The notes beneath the pieces are model-generated. The model searched no databases. It had not been told where the DNA came from and saw only the letters and a list, made by a program, of their open reading frames with translations. A program made the translations under genes and the position numbers. Below are positions 1-13,067 of a DNA stretch of 64,000 bases, in pieces; within the stretch, counting starts at the first letter, position 1, and the number at the start of each line of letters is the position of its first letter. This stretch comes from Lepas anatifera (taxonomy: Eukaryota > Arthropoda > Thecostraca > Lepadidae). The stretch is taken from the NCBI GenBank assembly GCA_034440635.1, contig JAOTON010000941.1:248001-312000 (forward strand). The letters are read 5' to 3'.

Positions 1-957
1 AAACTTACACGCATGGTATGGAGTACTCTAATTGCATTTTCTTCAGATTTATTTTCCGCCCCGCTTCCATTAACTAGTTAATCCTTGCTGCGTTGAGATA
101 GACGATGTACTGTATTGGCTATATTATTCAAGAGGGTTTTCAGAGGGCTTTGTAAGTCATCGGTGTTTGTGATAATTGCTAGTTCTTTGGCGCCTTCAGT
201 GCCACGTAATTGTGTATGTAGGAGCAGTATTGAGACTTGGGCGGGCTGAAGTGATGCCGGTTTGTTTGCAGCAGCCACATGTCAGACTCGGCCTCACCGG
301 GTCTCATAGCACACATGTAAACTTGCTGTCCTGCTCGTTGTCTTTGCATACTCAAATGTACTAATATCATGTAGTATAATGAAGCATTACCTTTGCCGGA
401 ATTCGATAATCAGGACAATATACTACAGACGGTCCATTACGTATTGAACCTGTCAAATTTACTCAGCCATAAGCAAACGCGGAATATATACGCCGGGTTT
501 AGGTACATTGTACCGAACGATTAGTAACGACTTAATGGCTGAAGCGAATGCATCATTCAAGAACCAGGGCATTACTGGAGCTCTTATGAGGGTGCGCCAT
601 GTTCACCAGCGTACATTGTCCCGTTATATGTGTAAATTGTTCAAAATGTTGCAGGATGGGCGCGTCCCTCGCTGCCGTCGTTGGGCCATGGTCCGCTCGG
701 CCGATCTGCTGCAGGAGGTCGCCGCTGTGCTGACGTGCCAACGTCCTTGCGGTGCTGGAGCCAGCTTGCTCAGGCAGCAGTTAATGCGACCCTAAATTCG
801 ACGCCTGCAGCAGCCGCATTTCGCTCGCCGCAGGAGTTGAGGCCACCGGACTTTGCATATTTTCAGGCAATAACAAAAATTATCGTGGTTTATCAATTTG
901 GAAAGGTATAGAACAGCACCCTGGTCCTCATTACTTAAAAGATGAATTAGGAGTAGC
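1..957. other. no recognisable gene
   Basis: Both strands hold only short overlapping frames (up to about 95 codons) with no motif I recognise. No repeat family shared with the rest of the window was seen here. Confidence 0.5.
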
Positions 958-1117
958 TCACGTAACACGTTCACTGGGAGGGGGGCTCGGAGGCCCCCTG
1001 ACCTATTTTTCCCAGGTGGCCAGAGAACCGTTCGCAGCTGAAACACAATCCTTCGCTACACGTGAGAAAATGTAACGAAAACTATTAAAAATCCGCCAAA
1101 AATTGTTTAGCTTATGG
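958..1117 (-). mobile_element. D-family TTAA element, terminal fragment
   Basis: Shares the D-family 3' end in reverse: the CACTGGGAGGGG start, the CTCGGAGGCCCCCT block and a GTGGCC-AGAGAACCGTTCG block also seen near 9.40-9.48 kb and, inverted, at 27.66-27.74 kb. The terminal TTAA has changed to GTAA. It is cut off where the E repeat begins. Confidence 0.6.
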
Positions 1118-1550
1118 GGCGTTCCGGACAAATCGACCAGGCACCACCTGGATTATACATAGCATAGTCTCAGATTTCGTCCCAACCTTCGTACACAGGG
1201 TTATCAGTGGCGTAGAATTCAGATTTGAGAATATTTATTTCCTCAAAAAACTGGTTTAGGAGTTACAGCTTGCTGAAAATCATGAAAACCCGTGTTTTTT
1301 TACAAAACATGGTGGCATACAATCCTTATTTTCTGTGCAGTCCTTCGTTATTGATGTTCATTTAAAACGTGATTGTATTAAAAATTGTGTTATTCAGCTT
1401 TGAGAATTTAGTTTTTTTAAATAATTATTTTGAAGGGATTGGATATTTGTATTCAATTTTTGAAACAATTTTAACTGTGGCCAGTGATTCACCTCAAAAT
1501 GACGTACAGTATAACTCTTTTTATGTGCCTGTACTTTCAAGTAACATCAA
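1118..1550 (+). repeat. E-family interspersed repeat, copy 1
   Basis: About 430 bp closely matching 44303-44690 (shared AAATCGACCAG, CACCACCTGGATT, TACATAGCATA and GGGTTATCAGTGG blocks). A partial reverse copy lies at 9150-9400. All three begin near a GGGCGTTCC-like or GGTGTTCC-like word. No coding capacity is seen and the class is unknown. Confidence 0.6.
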
Positions 1551-3035
1551 TTAAATTTGGCGTTCTTGACTTAATCGATGTCTAATCAGGCAAAGAGTAA
1601 AGCCATGAGCGCGAAAATCGGCGCCCAGCGCGCCCCACCGATAGCCGACTGGTACTTCGGCCAACCGACGACACGCACGCGTGTAGTGCTCAGCAGAGAC
1701 TATGGGTTTAAAGTTTGTTGCCAGGGAAACACGCATCTACATAAGCACATGGTATTGTGGAAATTCTCATAAGGTAAGGGTGTGCCGTTGACAAAAAATA
1801 TTTTCTAGTCTGTCTTTTTCTTTCATCTTTTGTTTTCGGCTTCAGTAGGGTTTCATTAAGAGCAAGGAAAGCAAACAACATACGTTATAAAGTATGCGTT
1901 TTGAAGCAAGGTGGAATCAATATTATTCAGGTCCTGGGTGGAAGCGATTTCATAGCTGAAGGGCTGTGTTATGATAGTAGTGTATTCGATTTAGCGGCAT
2001 TTGGTTCGGTTCACCAGCAGAGGAGGCTGAAGAGGCTGAATCAATGTACCAAAATACAGCTTTAATTTGTATCGAGGCATGGAAGTGACCTACTTTGGTT
2101 CACCGTTTGGAAGGACGTTCCCCCTTGACGTTTACCACTTTGGTTCTGAAATAAAATGACAAACCCCAAGCACATCCTATTATGTTTCGAAAACGTAATA
2201 TAATATAAGAGATAAGATATGACATAACGTAATATTCAATAAGAAATTAAAAGCACACAGCGAAAAATAAACCAACTTCAAAGGATCAGTTCAACCAAAA
2301 GCCTCTCTGTCCTGACGGTAGTCCCGTCCAGCAGCGGCAGTACATGGGATACATCGACTTTGGCTGAAACTGTAGGGGCCCTCAGTGAGTCAGTCAATGC
2401 TGATTGTGTCTCCGCTGCGAGCAGCTCTTCAGTAACTTCGTCCAGCTGCTGTCTGGTTCTTCTTGAGCAATTACGAAATTTTCCTAATTTAAATTTACTC
2501 TGTCTTGTAAGAAGGCGTCTTTTGCGGAGAACACTGGACGGGATCAGCACCAGAGGTTCTATTTTTGGCCCCGGCGTCCCGGAGTCGGGACCGGATGCTG
2601 GGCCCGGCCAAGACTTTGCCAGGATCAACTGGGTCTGTGCCGGGACCGCGCCGAGACCTCTGAGGACTGGAGAGCGTGATGGTCTCAACTAGGACCTGTG
2701 TTCCTTAGGGCCCATATCAGATTGAGATTAATATTGCCCTAATCTTAATTGGTTAAAAATCAACTAAAAAGTTAATATTAACCAATTAACTAAATCACAC
2801 CTAAAAAGTTAATTCCTAACCAATTAAGTGAGTTTTCCATTATCATTTGATGAATGAATAACCTAATATGGCTAACTATGCACAAAAAATATCTTACTTA
2901 AAGCTACATGGGGCTGTTATTTAAGGGAGATAGGCGACAAAAATTGTTATTGGCTAGATCAAAAGATCACAAATAGTTGTTTCAAAAGTCCTATTCTCAT
3001 TTTTGTGAATTCGCCCTGCAAATACCTTAAAATTA
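1551..3035. other. no recognisable gene
   Basis: AT-rich at 2700-2900. Frames are open on both strands at 2278-2692 (110 and 136 codons) but resemble nothing I know; overlapping open frames on both strands suggest chance. Confidence 0.4.
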
Positions 3036-3911
3036 GAATTACACTAAATTTCAGGATTCAACCAAGGTGCCACATTCCCTCTAAAGGGATTCCCTTTTAA
3101 CACGCGCATTGACGGGGGTCTGGGTCACCTTCGCTTTGACGGGGGCACCCCCTAAGATCTCGAGAACCACGCTAGGTAGCGAAAAATGGTAAACAACGTT
3201 GGGGAGCCCATCCACTTCTCCATCGAAAATATTTTAACAATTTTTTGTCAGGTCACATTAAAGGTCACGGAGGCAAAACATGCCATCATAGGGATAACAA
3301 GTAAATGAAGGTTTTCTACAAGCAAAGATAGAGCAAAACGACTAGAACTGTATGAATCCTTTCAGCAAGCCGAATCGAATGATGTATAAGTCGATCTTGC
3401 CAGGTCAAATCAAGGATTTGACCTGACCTGAGGTCAGGTCAGGGTCAAATTATATAAAATGCATATCATTAGAACCGCAAAGCCCAGGCAAGTCTAATGC
3501 AGCTAAAATAAATGCTCTATCACCATCCGTTACTGAGTTATGCCGTAAAAACATTTTTCCCATGTATTTCCAATGGAGAGGTCATGCCTCGTACCTGACC
3601 TTAGGTCATCGATATCAAAAATACTGGAACATATTTTAGAGAACTCGGTGGAGCCATTGTGTGATATGAGTTTCAATCGGATAAGTTCACCCTGCTCCGA
3701 CTGATGCTATCTTAAACTTTTTTGAGGTTGGGCCACTTGACCTGTACTGGTGACCTGACCCTGAGATGACCTAACCTTAAAGTTTTCACAGAAGTTGTAA
3801 AAATTATGAGGGAAAAGGTATGCCAAGTACGGCGGCGCTACGTGCCGCCGTTTTTCCTATCTCCGAAAAACCCGAGGGGGGGCGGGTACCCCCCGTCAAT
3901 GCGCGTGTTAA
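3036..3911 (+). repeat. composite repeat: B-element tail plus A element, copy 1
   Basis: This unit recurs at 53920-54802. In both copies the last about 45 bp of a B element (ending GGTGCCACATTCCCTCTAA) and a short spacer lead into an A-family TTAA element at the identical base. The same junction in both places means the pair was copied as one unit rather than formed twice. Confidence 0.8.
3097..3911 (+). mobile_element. A1: A-family TTAA MITE
   Basis: It starts TTAACACGCGCATTGACGGG and ends with the complement, CCCCGTCAATGCGCGTGTTAA being the terminal word (inverted repeat of about 20 bp), bounded by TTAA on both sides. It is 815 bp long and has no transposase frame. A second TTTGACGGGGG word sits about 30 bp inside the left end. 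A GC hairpin (GGCGGCGCTACGTGCCGCC) followed by a T run lies near 3831-3856. The interior has many TGACCT/AGGTCA words. TTAA boundaries suggest piggyBac-like mobilisation (inference). Confidence 0.8.
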
Positions 3912-4764
3912 GGAGCCCAACACAAGCTCAGGGTGCCCCGATCTGCTCATAGTGTCTTAGGCCAGTCCAGAGGGCCTCAGATCAGGTAAGGTGCCCCAAG
4001 ACAAACCCCGGGGAGCCGCCAGACCACCTAGAGAGGTCCCTCAGATATGCTATTGGGTCCGTTTATTTCATGTTTCATATAACAGTTAAAACTGTGATCA
4101 TCCAAGGGTCCCACCGCAGAGAAGTGGTGGGGGGATGGGGTCCAATGGCGTACAGTTCCTACGGCTATGTCGGGCCACCTCCCCGTTTTGTTGAAGGCTG
4201 ACCATGTATAAACGGGCGGGTCCTTCGCAGCTAATTTGGACATCATTATATATTCTAAGCCCTATTAGCATTTCTGGCCACGCCTAGGGTTAAAAATGTG
4301 TGAGAGGTAGATAAACAAAACAGTTTGTTTAACATAGTGACAATTTGTTTCTAAAAGAAATAATTTTCATCCAGAATGGATGTTAAACTTGACGTGTGCG
4401 CGATAAGGAATACTCGATTTGTGCGTAATTAGGCCCACGCTCTGAAGACGCACAATCCATTTTTTCAGTATTTTTGCTCAATCCAGCTGTTCATAATCAA
4501 AACAACCCTAAAACATCGAAAGACTGTTCCTTTTGCACGTTTTGTCGCTGTAGGTGAGATGAGATGTATTTCGTCAAGGGTCCACACTTGTGTGGCTTTT
4601 CACGATGACACGTCGCGACGTAAGACATTGAAAGGTATATACAAAATGCTATGGATAAAACAAAGTAAGAGCTATAAAAACACAGCAGCCGTGATCATAA
4701 AAGCAACAATACATCACACATACATACTCACTTAGATTTTCACACATATATACGCATCTTCACT
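3912..4764. other. no recognisable gene
   Basis: Mixed sequence; the left 100 bp contain CCCC/GGGGTGCCCC words like the minisatellites further right. No motif-bearing frame seen. Confidence 0.4.
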
Positions 4765-5660
4765 GCCGAGTAATCAACATGTCTTTTAACGCAGCTCTAA
4801 ATGGTCTTGTTCTGTCAAAGTCGAACTCGTTAAAAAGCTTGACACCGCGATAACATAGTCGTCGTCTGCCCGCTTTGTCCTGATGCGCGGTAGAGTCAGT
4901 TGGTTTGATCGTCGTGTGTGATGTCCGTGTGCAGCGTCTGCTCTAATTCCGATCGTGTTGGCAATGGCCGACGGCTGCCCACTCTCTATGGCCTGGTTCA
5001 CCGCACATAAAGTGTGATATTGCACTAGCTGCTCTGCACTGAGCCATCGCAATTCAGTAAGTACGGGAGATATGTGGTCGCCTCTCCGTTTACCGGTACC
5101 ACCCTCGCACCAAAGTTAATAATTTTTTGATTCGTCGGGTTTGCGTTACATTGCAGGAGCCGTAAATGCTGATACAATACCGTACGATTGAAATCACGAG
5201 CCCTTGAACAATTTGCGCCAAATATCGTCGTGGTATAGTGTGCTGTGCATGACTGAGTGCTATCAGCGTCCTGTACACTTCTGTCTTACGGTGTCGATAT
5301 GGGCTTCGAGCTCAGGTGTCTGTCCATAGTCAAACCCAGATTTCTAACTACCCTAGAATCTGCAATAACTGATCCACAGAAATTTAATGTAACTGCTGGC
5401 AATGACTTCAGCATTTGAGGAGTGCCAAATACAATCATTTGAGTTTTCCCCGTGTTCAATTTCATCTGGTTGTGACAAAACCACTGGTATAATTTTTCCA
5501 GTGCGTGCTCCATCTGTTGATAAGGCCCTGTAAGTTTTCTTCTTTCAGAAATATGAATTTGGCAATCATCAGCAAAACTTACAAGAGTGACATTTTCGTC
5601 AACAAAGAGGCCCAAATCATTTGAGAGTAAAGGTAGAGCACACATGAGAGACTACCACCT
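4765..5660 (-). pseudogene. LINE reverse transcriptase C-terminal remnant (CR1/L2-like)
   Basis: A minus-strand decayed LINE 3' part. The 5285-5660 frame contains the catalytic block SFADDCQIHIS, then a KLNTGKTQMIVFG block typical of the RT thumb of CR1/L2-type non-LTR elements. It continues in other frames at 5090-5278 (thumb and linker, YRTLIALSHAQHTIPRRYLA) and 4786-5052 (C-terminal tail with SAEQLVQYH and DDDYVIA blocks), ending near 4770 with an LFNEFDFDRTRPFRAAL-like tail in yet another frame. At least two frameshifts separate the pieces. The element is 5'-truncated just before the FADD block, so fingers, palm start and endonuclease are absent. This is typical of a dead 5'-truncated LINE copy. 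The exact clade is not certain. Confidence 0.85.
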
Positions 5661-8600
5661 GAAATATTGACATATTTGGGGAATTATGCTTTCACCTTTG
5701 AAGTCATGGTTAATCCATTATGTGTCCGAAATCGTTAGGCGTCATTAGGCACTGTGGACTATAATGGACAAAATGGACACTTTCCCCTATAATTGTCAGA
5801 CCGAATATCGGTTAAATTACAGCCATACAACGGTATCCACTTATCAAGGAAATTGTCACGTACGCAAACCACTAACAAGCGTCAACTTACTGAGCCTGAA
5901 GATCTCTGCACACACCCTCTCGCTACGGCATCTCAAAACGGAAAGGCCGCCCCCCCCTCAGCCCGTGACCCGGGTCAGCGCTGGGCGGGATGACGTCAGA
6001 ACCGCGAATGTAAAGCCACCACTATTGGCAACGCTACGTCCGAATGAAAAATATCGACGATACAAAATTCTAGCTAATAAATAACGATAGAGGCGACCGC
6101 AGTAAGAAAAATCATATTTCGAAAACACCCAGTACCTGGAGCATCGGAGCATCAACATTCAGCACTAAACTGACGACGACCCAGCTCAGGCCGCTCACAG
6201 ATACTACCATCTAGCGACCGTGACGATAACTAACTAGACAGGCCACCACGTCCAAAAGGTGTCGCTCCAAGCGCCAGAGCCATGGTATTAACGGGCATTA
6301 ACACAAGCCCTAACGTAGTTGTAATAAGCTCCATTCGAAAATGAAATGCTGAAATAGAAAATCTAAATCACTGGTTGAAACCTATAAGACAGGGCTGCAA
6401 TTTTTTCCTATTAACCCGAATTTTTTCCGGGACCAATGCCAGGACCACGTTGGGTCTTGCCGGGACCAGTTGAGTCCTGCCGGCGCCAGGACTGGTGCCG
6501 GCATCAAGAATCTAGAAAAAGTAAATCCTCTAGTCAGCACAATGAGTCCCGTGGCCTTCTACCACTCCTATGTCGCACAAAGGTATGAACACCAACACCG
6601 ACAGCAGAAAACTGGCGTCCGAAACGAAGTAACCACCTTGAAGCCATGCCTTACCTCCACTTCACACCAAACTGCCCAAGTAACACTGTCAAACTAACTG
6701 TGGAGGATGTGCTCCCAGCTTCATGAGCTGCGCACTGGACGCCTGACACCTCGCGCGTGTCATAAAGGCACTGACGTACAAACGGGGACGGAGACCGCAC
6801 AACTGCGGCCAGGGTTCATCCGTGTTAGATACGATGTCGATTCAACACGTAAAACAGACCAAGCTTGCATAAACGCACAAGTGTCTTCATTTTCAAAATA
6901 CAAATGTATGACTCAAATCCGTAATCGATTTTATAGGAAACGTTAAGATATGGCGAGTCGTACACCCTTAGCCCAATCAAAATTACATTGACTTCACCCT
7001 TTTGTTGAACACGCGTTTTTCTGCTTTTATTCCACACCTTTAATCACGATTGCAAAAGTTCATACGTTCCAGAGTCAACTGCCCGTGCCCACACACCGGC
7101 GGCCGATGTTTGCGCGCATGGCGTCATTCTATGGCTGATTACACATTGGTCGAGTCTAAAACGCAAATAATTATTGACCTCACTAGATAGAAGAGAAATG
7201 CAGAGGTCAAGAATCTCGCCAAGTCGCCCACGCTCGTGGGTAGCCAAATGAAGTTCAAGGAACAGAACTTAGGTAGCCAATCACGGAGAATTGACAGATA
7301 TCAAGATTTGCACTTACCAGCGCAAAACAGGTATTTCCACGATCATACCGCCACGTAAAAAGAACGATTCATAACATGGCAGCGCTACCTTGACTTATTT
7401 TAGGTACTATTCATTGTATTATAACTATTAGTGACAGACGATACAAATTAGTGACAAATAATGTATCTTTACTCAATCGAGTTATTTCACAGCTAAGTTA
7501 GAGATGGGCAGGTAACCACATCGGCAACGAAATTGACCCATAAAAAGCCATGAGAAAAAGGTAGGTACTCTAAATTGCGATGGCATGGAACAGTGATATT
7601 CATTCCTTTTTATAAATTTGACAATTTATTTTAAACAAAAAGAGAAAACTTTTAAGTCTATATCAGGATTCATAGTGAAATTACTCAGCATAAGATAGTA
7701 GCTCTACTGCTTACTTTGTACCTGAGGACTCGTTTCATGGAATTAGAGATGGTTTGGTAGCCAGGCCGGCAAGGAAAATTACGATTAGAGGCCACCAGGT
7801 AGCCACTTGGGTAACCACAAAGTTTTGTGTTTCTGGCGCGCGAGTAGCGAGAAGAAAACAGGCAGAAATACTACGTGTTGAAGCTGCTGTATGGGCGTGG
7901 GCTTGGTGCGGGAATTCGGGGATAATGTCGAGGTGGTTGAAATGATTTGAGGCTGTAGATTTTGCCCTAAATCAGAATAGGTTTTTTGCCAGTGGTAAAT
8001 CCACTACCCATTCTTGAATATTATGCCACAGCCAGGGAAACCTAGGACAAAGTGAAGTCTGCCAGATCTCAAAAGCCTAGGAGAGTTGTGTGGTTTTGAG
8101 CGTGTCAATTAGAGCACACATTTTAATCAAGTGCATGCGAGATATCCAAACCATAGACCTGCGGAGATGAAGGTTGCAAGTTCTGGCTTTGCACCTACAA
8201 AAATATACTCTGTCTGGTGCCCATGAAGTCAGGTAAACTGCAGGTAGCTTTCTTTGGTGACTACCTAAGTCAGTTTTATCAAATCAAGCTAAGCAAAATT
8301 TTAATGATTCCACAAAAGTTTCCATTGAGCAGGTGAATGTGGTGATACTCATTGATCTACTTTAGTCTTTCTAGGATTTGCTGGATGATGGTTGTGGTAT
8401 TAGGAGTTACTTTCCCTCTGGCGGAGTACCTATATTTGGCTGCAGGCATAGGATATATTTAAATTATATGTATTCTTTAAAAAAATGTAAATTAAATGTA
8501 TCCTTCAAGTAGCTTAAGTCTCAGCATGGTGACTGCTACAGTCAAATGGTGGTTGTCTGCTATCTTAGCAATGATGATCTAAGCAATGATTGATCATAAC

Positions 8601-9149
8601 AAGTAGATGCAGTAAGGGTACTAGACTCTGACACCACATACTATTTTTTCATGTCGTTTTGTATTAGGTATTTGATAACATTTTTGACTGATTAATATGA
8701 GCAGCTAATGGACACATGTTTGTATTACAGTAAACACAACTTGTATTCACTGCACATATACTTAACCTTTCGCTGTTTGGTACGAAGAGTATGCTATATG
8801 TAATTCATTAGTCTCCAGATCACTGTAAATTTAATTCCTTTTATACTTTCACTTATTGAGAGTAAATTTTACTCACTAAGACATATTTACTGGGAGCAAT
8901 TTAAAGCCTCAGTTCACGCAAAAGTTTATTTTACTTCAGGTAGCCATGTCGGTCGCATCAAGGATATGTGGGTAGCCAACCTGAGATGCTCTTGACCTCT
9001 GGAGATATGGGTGCACAGTTTTGCTGTGGATACCTATAACGGGAATTACTGGCCACAATTTGGAAAAATCGTTGGAAGAAATGGTCAAAACATCTCTAAA
9101 AATGTTGAATAAAAAACGAGATTCTGCAACTTTGGGTGTTACATTCTCA
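5661..9149. other. no recognisable gene or repeat
   Basis: Only short frames with no recognisable domain. A CCGGGACC-rich patch at 6420-6500 resembles 2560-2650. A GGTAGCCA word recurs between 7.2 and 9.0 kb. Nothing else is supported. Confidence 0.4.
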
Positions 9150-9400
9150 ATCTAATCCTGTGTCATTTGAAGCTAAGAAAAGAAATTTAGGACTGAAAAT
9201 AATCGTTGTATATCACCATGTTTTGACGAAATCGGCGGTTTTCACGATTTTCTTCAAGCTATAATGCCGAAACCGCACGTCTGAGAAAAGAAATAATCTC
9301 AGATCAGGATTCCACGCTCCTGACAACCCAGTGGACAAAATTGGAACGAAATCCGAGACTATGCTATGTAGGGGCCTGGTCGATCTGTGCAGGAACGCCC
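9150..9400 (-). repeat. E-family interspersed repeat, copy 3 (partial, reverse)
   Basis: The reverse complement aligns with 1118-1340: GATCGACCAGGCCC, TACATAGCATAGTCTCGG and a GGGTTGTCAG word in the same order. It abuts the TTAA that starts the D-family fragment at 9401. Confidence 0.6.
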
Positions 9401-9786
9401 TTAACACGCGCACTGGAAGGAGGCCTCGGAGGCCCTCCCCCACCTGTTTTTCCGAGGTGGCCGGAGAACCGCTCGTAGCCGAAACATGATACTTTGATAC
9501 ATAAACAGAATTTAATAGCGCGTCGATTAGTGAAGATGTTTTTAAAATCGGTCGAAATTGTTTTGACTTATAGGCCTTCAAAGTCAGACATGTATTTTGA
9601 GACCGCCGTAATCGCGCGGTCGGACCAGTTAGCTTGCATTGGAGACTGAGTGGTGAAGTCATAACACCATATAACCGGGATTATATGTCAAGGCCACCTC
9701 ACATGAAGGTCGAAGTCAAGGTCAAAAGTCACAGGTCAAGGTCAAAGGGCAAGGTCAAAGGTCATTTGCAAAGGTCAATCCTCATC
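9401..9786 (-). mobile_element. D4: D-family TTAA element, partial
   Basis: It starts TTAACACGCGCACTGGAAGG, then a GGAGGCCTCGGAGGCC palindrome and GGTGGCCGGAGAACC, matching the reversed 3' part of the D copies at 26842-27744 and 35018-35881. It breaks off after a run of AGGTCA words near 9786. Confidence 0.7.
9708..9780 (+). other. tandem AGGTCA half-site array
   Basis: At least seven AGGTCA or near-AGGTCA words lie within about 75 bp, including AGGTCAAAGGGCAAGGTCA and AAGGTCAAAGGTCA. The spacing includes the direct-repeat-1 arrangement bound by RXR/HNF4-type nuclear receptors in animals (known). Function here is untested. Confidence 0.4.
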
Positions 9787-10815
9787 AGAGGTGCAAAAAC
9801 TTGCCAACTCGGCTACCGGAGTTTGTGACACATTTACGAAAATTGAGGTGCATAATTGTGACAAAATAGCGATCCTGACTGTATGGCTCAAAATCAAACC
9901 ACATATTTTCGAAATACAGAATGAAGCGTGTAGGGAATATTTTAACTTAGCAGCTCGGTTCTTCAATTGCACAGCGTACCATTAGTGATACAATATTGGT
10001 ACTGTGTTCAGTTTCTACTAAAACGATGGACCCCCGCTGCAGAAAACCCGCAAACCGCTGTCACAGTTGCCAGATTTTTACATGCAGCCCAATGGTGCCG
10101 ATTGTTAGTAGTTTGCAGAAAGTTGTGGCCTAGATACCGGAAATGTGACAGTCAATTTTTTTCGAGAAATACATGATTGTGGGCATATTTAAGGCATTAA
10201 CGATAACGCAGATACTTTATCAAGTACTTCTCTGTCAATTTTTTCAGGTTAAATCAGATTTACAGTTTGAGTCTCTTCGATTTAGCGGCCCCTATTTCTT
10301 CGAATCTAGTATTAAGTACGCCTAAAAGCTACTAATAAAAGTACTAAGTGAGTGAAAAAATAAACATAGCTGGGCAGCAATTCTACTTAAACTGCGCAAC
10401 AGCGACAACACAAGTTAGAAATGCTTGTGTGATGTAGAGCCTGCCAAAAATTTAAACAGGCCGGAAGCCACTTATTTTGAGGGCATATTTATTAGGTATA
10501 TTTGAGATAAGTGCAGGCTAGAACTAGCTAGAATAAATATTGCTGTCCATAGCTTATCTAAGATGAATGTAGGCTATTGCAAGACTGATGCACTTTCCCA
10601 TATCAAACTTGGGTTTTCATTCCTTGGCCTGCTTGTGCCTTAGTTTATTTGTGCCCTAGTTTGGTTAGATATATTTGGAGCTGGAGGAAGTTGGGAGAGT
10701 TGGCGCCAGCAACAGGCTGGCAACAACAGTGATTCAGGTGAGTTTTAATGATCAAATTATCATATCAATATTGTACAGATAGCAAATGTGTGCTAATGCA
10801 GTCCTCCACAAAGTG
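9787..10815. other. no recognisable gene
   Basis: The region at 9790-9935 resembles 44200-44300 (GTGACAAAAT, CATATTTTCGAAAT-like words), so it may be an extension of the E repeat. The rest shows nothing. Confidence 0.3.
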
Positions 10816-10895
10816 TTAACACCCACACTGGAGAGGGGCCTGGAACTAACGTCCACTGGAGGGGGCCGAGTAGACCCCCTTCTTATCTCAGAAAA
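10816..10895 (+). mobile_element. D-family-like TTAA terminus, fragment
   Basis: TTAACACCCACACTGGAGAGG followed about 25 bp later by a second CACTGGAGGGGG word: the terminal plus subterminal pattern of D elements. No matching far end was found. Confidence 0.45.
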
Positions 10896-11091
10896 TCACA
10901 GCAAATCGCAGAAAGAAATAGACTTCGAAAGACGCTGGTTGGAGGTGTGTTGCTTACTACCAGTGGTGGTAAGCAACGCACAGGACCTGAACTGCATGGA
11001 GTTAAAGCAGGATTTTGACTACACTGGATCTTTCTTTGGTATGTGATTTCCAATACCTCTGTACCTATTAGGCCAATAGACATAATTTTCA

Positions 11092-11270
11092 GAGGTGGGC
11101 GCCGCTACCAATTTCTTTAAACTGCTACCGCTACTTCCGCTACCTTGGTAACATGAAACCGCTACCGCTACTCCGCTACTTTTTTGAAAGACGAGGCTAC
11201 CCGCTACTCCGCTACTCCACTACCACTACTTTTTAGTATAAAGCGCTACCAAGCGCTACTCCGAAAATGT
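11092..11270 (+). repeat. GCTACTCC-rich short tandem repeat with hAT-like start
   Basis: It begins CAGAGGTGGGCGCCGCTACC, and then CGCTACTCC/CGCTACC words repeat irregularly for about 170 bp. Starts of the CAGAGGTGGG type are seen in hAT elements, but I found no far end or target duplication. Confidence 0.4.
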
Positions 11271-11384
11271 CCAGGTCGATCTAAATAAATTCCACAGACA
11301 GCCAACTTTAATTTGTATATTGGAGCCAAAGTTCAATCCATGCCCAAGCATGCACAAACACAATCATTAATCTTTCTTTCGTTG

Positions 11385-12024
11385 GACCTCCCGTCAGTGT
11401 TTTGACCTCAGGGGTCACCTCGTGACCTAATATGACCTGAGGTCATGAAGGTCAGAAAGTGACCTTGTTGTATATCAAATGAAAGACAGGGACAAGACAA
11501 ACACGTGGTGTTTGTTTCAGGCTCTAGTTAATTAGCTTAAAGTTATTGTCAAAATACTGTTTTTGACCCTGGTGCCTTGGATGACCTTGGAAAAGTCAAA
11601 GGGCAAATAGGACCTGTGGGATCCGTGAAAGGGTGTCTAAAAACGTTGTTCTGAGCAGTCTGAGTATTTGAATCATTTTTGTGGTTTTAGATCATGAGAC
11701 AGCTTTTCCCTGTTTTCAATGGGGGGTCGCCTCGTGCCTGTCCTCGGTCCGAAATAGAAAATCCCGGATTGACCCGTTGTGCCCTTAAAGGGCCATGAAG
11801 TGTGCAGTTTCAATCGATTAACTTGAATGTGCTTTTGGCTTCAAGTTGAAGTGAGGTGACCTTGGTTGACCTCGCCTGGTGACCTGACCTTGGGTGACCT
11901 GGGATAAAATTTTCAGGGATGGTAGGAAATGATGGGTGGGATGGCCCTCAAACACGGTGCTGCGTTTTGTTTTTTGCTCTCGAAAAATCCTTAAGGGCAT
12001 CGTGGCCCGGTGGGGCGGGGTTAA
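11385..12024 (-). mobile_element. C1: C-family TTAA element, 5'-truncated
   Basis: It matches C3 (42353-43379) from the GACCTCCCG-CAGTG block to the terminal GGTGGGGCGGGGTTAA. Shared internal blocks are TCACCTCGTGACCTAATATG, TATATCAAATGAAAG and TGACCTTGGTTGACCTCG. Its left end is missing. It is non-coding. Confidence 0.7.
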
Positions 12025-13067
12025 ACAATAAAAATATACTGGCAGGTTGGCCTCGATGACTTGCTTGTATATATTTACCTTTCCCTTGTTGGCCCATTCG
12101 CCTGTAAATTAATTGACTATGCTACTTTTGAGGACGTTTCAACTCCATGTCCCTCGTTGGTGTTGTTTTGTGTGCTATATTTTGAATTTAGGATCGCTTA
12201 AAGCTGCGGTGCGGTGGTTTATTTTTGGTCCGCTACCCGTATCCCTCTTTTGGTGTGCTCGTCCCACTTTGAGTCCGTTGTTATAAGTACGCGATAATTT
12301 TACATCAATGCAGGCTATTTGCCTCAGAGTTTTTACTGCAAGAAGGAATGACCAGGCAGGTGATGATCGTGAGTGGGATGCAAATTTTAAGCATTTGATG
12401 TGTTTATAAAAATGCTACCTAAGGTCCACTTTACCAACACATCTTAGGTAGATCCAAATACTATGTTGATATTGACATTTTTTCCCTTTTGTTGATAGAA
12501 GTTTAGTGGAGGGGGGAAGCTGTGGTTAGGGTTCCCAATTGTGTGTACATGTACGCTCCCATTTATAGATAGGTATGTTCCCAATAATGACTATTTTCAT
12601 GATAATTGCTACATTTAATCATGTGGAAAAGTACCATAATTGGAAACAGTCCTTCCAAAAATGGAAACTTCTTCAAAAAGGGAAATGCATGTCATTGGGG
12701 GAAACTGCGGTCAGAGTTGCCAATAATAGTTATGACCCCAATACAGGAAAAAATGACCCATAAATGGAAATTTTCCTTCCAAAAACAAAAACATGATCTA
12801 TAAATGAAAACTCAGTTTACTACTTTCATGCTGTAATGGTTTGGTGCTAGAACCTTGTCTGCTGCAAAAAGTAAAGGACAGGTAGAGGACATTCAGCATA
12901 TTGGAAATAGTATTCAAGTATACAATTATTATTTCCAGCTCTGTGTGACAGAGGAGGCACACGTCGCATTGAGTTTGTGATAGCCAGCATTCTTTCTGCA
13001 CCTCTGATCCTCATTTCACGCCAAACAGTGGCTATAGTGTTAGTCAAAGTGTACATTATAAGTAGTA
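12025..13067. other. no recognisable gene
   Basis: Mixed sequence with only short frames. Two overlapping frames at 12575-12803 show no motif. Confidence 0.4.

Noticed and set aside
2278..2692. Candidate genes on both strands (136 and 110 codons)
   Set aside because: Opposed overlapping frames with no motif, no promoter or splice evidence, and a GC-rich stretch that lowers stop frequency.
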